A stretch of DNA of 64,000 nucleotides from Phorcus lineatus (lineage: Eukaryota > Mollusca > Gastropoda > Trochida > Trochidae), in assembly GCA_921293015.1 (NCBI GenBank), contig OV121097.1:12835940-12899939 (forward strand), read 5' to 3'. Positions 58,168 through 64,000 of this stretch are shown piece after piece. Under the pieces are notes generated by a model. The model saw only the letters and a program-made list of their open reading frames with translations, was not told where the DNA came from and did no database searches. The translations under genes and the position numbers were made by a program. Position 1 is the first letter of the stretch. Each line of letters begins with the position of its first letter.

Positions 58168-61100
58168 GGCGGTCAAACTATAGGTTGGGTAATATGAGCT
58201 ATGCTCACTTCTGCCTTGTTGCATTTGCAGGTGTATATCAAGGTTTCACACTGATGAAATCAATCATCAAACCATTTACTTGATACAATCAGAAGACACT
58301 ATCTGTAATAAAAAATAATTAGAAAGAAACTAATTGCCTGTGTTTTGCATAACGAGTATACTACTTTATCATACAATGGATAGTGTTCTCGGCATAATAA
58401 AGTCAACGGATATTTTCGATATCTGTTGGGGTCATATGCGGATATGCAAATTACAGAGGTCAAACTATAGGTTGGGTAATATGAGCTATGCTCAGTTCTG
58501 CCTTGTTGCATTTGCAGGGGTATATCAAGGTTTCACACTGATGAAATCAATCATCAAACCATTTACTTGATACAATCAGAAGACACTATCTGTAATAAAA
58601 AATAATTAGAAAGAAACTAATTGCCTGTGTTTTGCATAACGAGTATACTACTTTATCATACAATGGATAGTATTCTCGGCATAATAAAGTCAACGGATAT
58701 TTTCGATATCCGTTGGGGTCATATGCGGATATGCAAATTACAGAGGTCAAACTATAGGTTGGGTAATATGAGCTATGCTCACTTTTGACTTGTTGCATTT
58801 GCAGGTGTATATCAAGGTTTCACACTGATGAAATCAATCATCAAACCATTTACTTGATACAATCAGAAGACACTATCTGTAATAAAAAATAATTAGAAAG
58901 AAACTAATTGCCTGTGTTTTGCATAACGAGTATACTACTTTATCATACAATGGATAGTATTCTCGGCATAATAAAGTCAACGGATATTTTCGATATCCGT
59001 TGGGGTCATATGCGGATATGCAAATTACAGAGGTCAAACTATAGGTTGGGTAATATGAGCTATGCTCACTTTTGACTTGTTGCATTTGCAGGTGTATATC
59101 AAGGTTCCACACTGATGAAATCAATCATCAAACCATTTACTTGATACAATCAGAAGACACTATCTGTAATAAAAAATAATTAGAAAGAAACTAATTGCCT
59201 GTGTTTTGCATAACGAGTATACTACTTTATCATACAATGGATAGTGTTCTCGGCATAATAAAGTCAACGGATATTTTCGATATCCGTTGGGGTCATATGC
59301 GGATATGCAAATTACAGAGGTCAAACTATAGGTTGGGTAATATGAGCTATGCTCACTTTTGACTTGTTGCATTTGCAGGTGTATATCAAGGTTTCACACT
59401 GATGAAATCAATCATCAAACCATTTACTTGATACAATCAGAAGACACTATCTGTAATAAAAAATAATTAGAAAGAAACTAATTGCCTGTGTTTTGCATAA
59501 CGAGTATACTACTTTATCATACAATGGATAGTATTCTCGGCATAATAAAGTCAACGGATATTTTCGATATCCGTTGGGGTCATATGCGGATATGCAAATT
59601 ACAGAGGTCAAACTATAGGTTGGGTAATATGAGCTATGCTCACTTTTGACTTGTTGCATTTGCAGGTGTATATCAAGGTTCCACACTGATGAATTCAATC
59701 ATCAAACCATTTACTTGATACAATCAGAAGACACTATCTGTAATAAAAAATAATTAGAAAGAAACTAATTGCCTGTGTTTTGCATAACGAGTATACTACT
59801 TTATCATACAATGGATAGTATTCTCGGCATAATAAAGTCAACGGATATTTTCGATATCCGTTGGGGTCATATGCGGATATGCAAATTACAGAGGTCAAAC
59901 TATAGGTTGGGTAATATGAGCTATGCTCACTTTTGACTTGTTGCATTTGCAGGTGTATATCAAGGTTCCACACTGATGAAATCAATCATCAAACCATTTA
60001 CTTGATACAATCAGAAGACACTATCTGTAATAAAAAATAATTAGAAAGAAACTAATTGCCTGTGTTTTGCATAACGAGTATACTACTTTATCATACAATG
60101 GATAGTATTCTCGGCATAATAAAGTCAACGGATATTTTCGATATCCGTTGGGGTCATATGCGGATATGCAAATTACAGAGGTCAAACTATAGGTTGGGTA
60201 ATATGAGCTATGCTCACTTTTGACTTGTTGCATTTGCAGGTGTATATCAAGGTTCCACACTGATGAAATCAATCATCAAACCATTTACTTGATACAATCA
60301 GAAGACACTATCTGTAATAAAAAATAATTAGAAAGAAACTAATTGCCTGTGTTTTGCATAACGAGTATACTACTTTATCATACAATGGATAGTGTTCTCG
60401 GCATAATAAAGTCAACGGATATTTTCGATATCCGTTGGGGTCATATGCGGATATGCAAATTACAGAGGTCAAACTATAGGTTGGGTAATATGAGCTATGC
60501 TCACTTTTGACTTGTTGCATTTGCAGGTGTATATCAAGGTTTCACACTGATGAAATCAATCATCAAACCATTTACTTGATACAATCAGAAGACACTATCT
60601 GTAATAAAAAATAATTAGAAAGAAACTAATTGCCTGTGTTTTGCATAACGAGTATACTACTTTATCATACAATGGATAGTATTCTCGGCATAATAAAGTC
60701 AACGGATATTTTCGATATCCGTTGGGGTCATATGCGGATATGCAAATTACAGAGGTCAAACTATAGGTTGGGTAATATGAGCTATGCTCACTTTTGACTT
60801 GTTGCATTTGCAGGTGTATATCAAGGTTCCACACTGATGAATTCAATCATCAAACCATTTACTTGATACAATCAGAAGACACTATCTGTAATAAAAAATA
60901 ATTAGAAAGAAACTAATTGCCTGTGTTTTGCATAACGAGTATACTACTTTATCATACAATGGATAGTATTCTCGGCATAATAAAGTCAACGGATATTTTC
61001 GATATCCGTTGGGGTCATATGCGGATATGCAAATTACAGAGGTCAAACTATAGGTTGGGTAATATGAGCTATGCTCACTTTTGACTTGTTGCATTTGCAG

Positions 61101-61530
61101 GTGTATATCAAGGTTCCACACTGATGAATTCAATCATCAAACCATTTACTTGATACAATCAGAAGACACTATCTGTAATAAAAAATAATTAGAAAGAAAC
61201 TAATTGCCTGTGTTTTGCATAACGAGTATACTACTTTATCATACAATGGATAGTATTCTCGGCATAATAAAGTCAACGGATATTTTCGATATCCGTTGGG
61301 GTCATATGCGGATATGCAAATTACAGAGGTCAAACTATAGGTTGGGTAATATGAGCTATGCTCACTTTTGACTTGTTGCATTTGCAGGTGTATATCAAGG
61401 TTCCACACTGATGAATTCAATCATCAAACCACTTACTTGATGCAATGGTATAGATAAGATTTAGAAGACACTATTTGTATTCAAAAATACTTAGAAAGAC
61501 ACTAATTGCCTGTGTTTTGCATAACGAGTA
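58168..61530. repeat. 287-bp tandem satellite, about 11.7 units
   Basis: Landmarks such as ATGGATAGT.TTCTCGG recur every 287 bases from 58,378 to 61,248 (11 full units), with a partial unit at the left and a diverged one at the right to about 61,530. Units are nearly identical. Each holds a hairpin (CAACGGATAT, TTTCG, ATATCCGTTG), an octamer ATGCAAAT just after it and a minus-strand open frame of 70-83 residues. Because 287 is not a multiple of three, the frames are separate and are unlikely to be genes. Confidence 0.95.
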
Positions 61531-62295
61531 TACCTTTTCATCGACCTGAAAAGTGTTGGTAATCTCCTTACCTATGTAAGTTGCCAAATTAAACTTTCCA
61601 ATATATAAATTTATCATCCTAAAATGGCATTCACAGTAGATGTCGCTGGTGTATACCTAAGATCAAGTGATAAGCCCCAATGACTTAATATAACTAAGAT
61701 AGGCCTTGCCGCATTTCCTGTATTTTTCTGTGCTTGTTGCTTATGCTACTGTGACAGATAGCGATAGTCCAATGTGAAATTTTATGAGAATTGCAAGTTT
61801 TTGCCAAAGAAGGCGCTGCACTCAAAACACAAATTCTGACTGGTTGGCAGCACTGCATATAAGGCCAGTGATAGAGACTGTTGCAATTTAAAGACATGCG
61901 GTGGAAGATGGTGATAACTATACATGCTATATCTACATCATTTTTAGTTCTTGTTTATCGTTTTTTTAATCTCGTCTACCATCAGACAATATACAGATGA
62001 GGCACAGAATGTGTCTACCTGAGACCCCCCACATTGTTCTCACCTGTCCGGCAAGGTGAGTGCCCCTTGTAGAATACTGGGAATCCTTGGCATCGAGATC
62101 CTGGCATTTGGCGCTTTGTTGTGGCAGATGTGGAGCTCTCTTGAAAAGAAGGAGTAAAAATCGTAACTTCGTGATATTCAGGAGTTTTTCTTGGCTGCGA
62201 TTTGTATGTGCACCTCTGGCGCCGTGTAAATTATGAAAATACAGTGAGAGGGAAATAGAGTGGAAATTTAATACATATTTCAATACTAGGGATAT

Positions 62296-62362
62296 TTAAA
62301 CCCGGCACCAAAGGGTAAAAGTCAAACACTCTACCGACTCAGCCAAAGGGATATACCTTTAA
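62296..62362 (-). mobile_element. tRNA-like SINE head fragment
   Basis: On the minus strand, CCCTTTGGCTGAGTCGGTAG then AGTG resembles an A-box region, and GTGCCGGGTTTAAAT a degraded B box with the correct spacing. It is probably a second tRNA-derived SINE type or a decayed tRNA, not a working tRNA gene. Confidence 0.45.
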
Positions 62363-64000
62363 CCAAAACCGGTAGGAACGTTTTTGGCCTCACTCTGTTT
62401 CAAAATTATAAGCAATTATAAATCAAATGTGGTTGGTAAAAATACTTTTTTTTAAAATTAATTAGATTAAAAGGCATAATTGGTTTTATGGCACTTTGCA
62501 TATTTTCCTGATTGTATGTGTTGATCGTTTTTTCTTGGATGATTAATATTATATTTCAAATACATTTCATTTGAATAGTGGAAAAATGTTTTATTGTTAC
62601 ATTTTAGAATACAGTGCATTAGTTCGAATAATTGTTTCTTTTGTTCTTTCAATCCACAGTCAAGAGCTCAGAGCAAAACAACAATTGTCAGCACTGACTG
62701 TACAATGTGCTTATCTGCTCAACCACCAAGCCTTGCTCAAAATGTGATCAGTTTCTGATCCAGATGAAAGAATGTTTGATTTAAAAACATTTCTTAAAAA
62801 TATTAAACTTTTTTGGTTATTTCACATTGGTCTGAAAGGTTTTCTTTGAAGATTTGTATAAGATAACTATCTGCCTGTCGATCAATTCCTGAAAAATTCA
62901 AATTTTAGTTCCAAAAACAGCATTTAAAACTTTTCCAATTTCACAGCCATGATAAAAATAGATATCAAAGAGCAATCATTTTTCATTGTCGGCCATTTTG
63001 TCAATCACATTTTAGCAATTCCTCTCTGATAACCCGTTATTCTTTCACAGCTTTCATTCTTTTTATCACAAAAGAGAAAAACTTTTGAAACAAGAGATTA
63101 ATCAGACCTTATCAAAGACTATCTCGATATTCATCAGGTAAAACGTCGTCTTTTTCTACATAAAATCGTTATCGTTTGAAATTAAAGTCACTGTTAACAT
63201 TACACTTGATGAGTGGAAGCAATCGATTGATTTTTCATCTCCCTGACGTCTTTGTAAAACCAAAGATCACCGAATGAAATAGAAAACCTCAAAGTTTTCG
63301 CTACACTTTGATCCTAACACCAATGCCGAAACAATTGATTCATGATAAAGTAAAGACCTGTCAATTTGGAGACAGAACCACGTGTTAACTCAATGGATGG
63401 TTCTGAACTTCTCATCAGGGGAGGTAACTAGCATAATCTATCCTTGTCACTTGGCGAAAGTGATATGCTACTGTGAGAATGAGAATCCTTTCTTCGGGGC
63501 TTTTCAGGGGACTGGATCAATTAAGATTGATTATAAAATCGATAAAATTGTTTAACATAGACAGTCCAGAGATTGCTTCATTTTCTTTTTTAAAAACTGC
63601 GGACTTATTTGTTGCTTTTTTTGTTATTCCTGATTGGATGTGAAAGTTGATGTTCACTTGAAATTGCTTTTCAAAATAGACAAATTTGTGTTGGAAACTT
63701 TGAAAGTTTGTATTACGATGGTTGAAATTATATTGTTGTTCAGGACAAAAAAAATTGACTAAAAATATTTTTGTTTCAAGTTCAGCCATGATGAAAACAA
63801 AACCATTCAGACTGGTCTATCTACAGGAATGTTTAACATTTCAATTTCCATCTCAACCTATCAATAGGCAATAAATTTCTAAGTTTGACATATTTTTGTG
63901 TTAAGTTCAATTTACCTTTGATATTCTTTATAAGCATAATTTCCAAATGACTTGTCCATACTTTATAGTATACATGTAATAAAATTTTAAAAAATGAAAG

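Larger units (their letters stand above)
46653..64000 (+). other. Probable first intron of the NOS1AP-like gene
   Basis: I found no sequence resembling the next PTB exon (YVGS.DVPRP...AMRRIR) on the plus strand from here to the window end, although a short diverged exon could be missed. A very long first intron is also known in vertebrate NOS1AP. Stretches not covered by other entries (46,850-48,900; 49,010-51,640; 53,002-54,142; 56,530-57,450; 57,590-58,165; 61,531-62,295; 62,363-64,000) hold AT-rich sequence with no recognised gene. Confidence 0.6.

Noticed and set aside
58299-61420. Eleven related minus-strand open frames of 70-83 residues, as if a tandem gene family
   Set aside because: They recur only because of the 287-bp satellite. 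They share no known motif or splice context and the unit is not a multiple of three, so they do not join. Identity extends equally over the non-frame part of the unit.

Overview
The window looks like intron-rich, AT-rich animal nuclear DNA. Two host genes are clear: a lysosomal-type beta-hexosaminidase with 13 coding exons, and the first coding exon of a NOS1AP/CAPON-type PTB adaptor. The long introns, tRNA-derived SINEs, many short TTAA-flanked and foldback elements, and exon sequences only moderately like the human ones suggest a marine invertebrate, perhaps a mollusc or other lophotrochozoan. The species cannot be fixed from the sequence alone.

Layout. 1-19,000 is mostly intergenic. It holds a decayed LINE reverse-transcriptase fragment at the left edge, a truncated SINE joined to another dispersed repeat, an E-box cluster, a 31-bp minisatellite and several foldback elements. 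19,038-29,804 (minus strand) is a complete GH20 beta-hexosaminidase gene. Its 13 exons join in frame into a 582-residue protein with a signal peptide, all the usual catalytic residues and an unusual hydrophobic C-terminus. Its introns carry a Tc1/mariner transposase remnant, MITE copies and a 54-bp minisatellite that has copied the end of the catalytic exon. 29,900-45,700 is rich in repeats: TTAA-flanked MITEs, foldbacks, a SINE and two dispersed families that recur in inverse orientation elsewhere in the window. One unassigned open exon-like stretch lies at 35,257-35,514.

46,545-46,652 (plus strand) is coding exon 1 of a NOS1AP orthologue. No second exon is visible, so the rest of the window (more than 17 kb) is probably its first intron. 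That stretch holds CRE-like sites, foldbacks, a roughly 1.6-kb element that opens with a GAAA-loop hairpin, and a striking 287-bp tandem satellite (about 58,168-61,530) whose units carry a perfect hairpin and show higher-order structure.

The two genes lie head-to-head about 16.7 kb apart, with no sign of functional coupling. Most of what is unusual here is repeat biology. No CRISPR, operon, rRNA or intact tRNA gene was seen.
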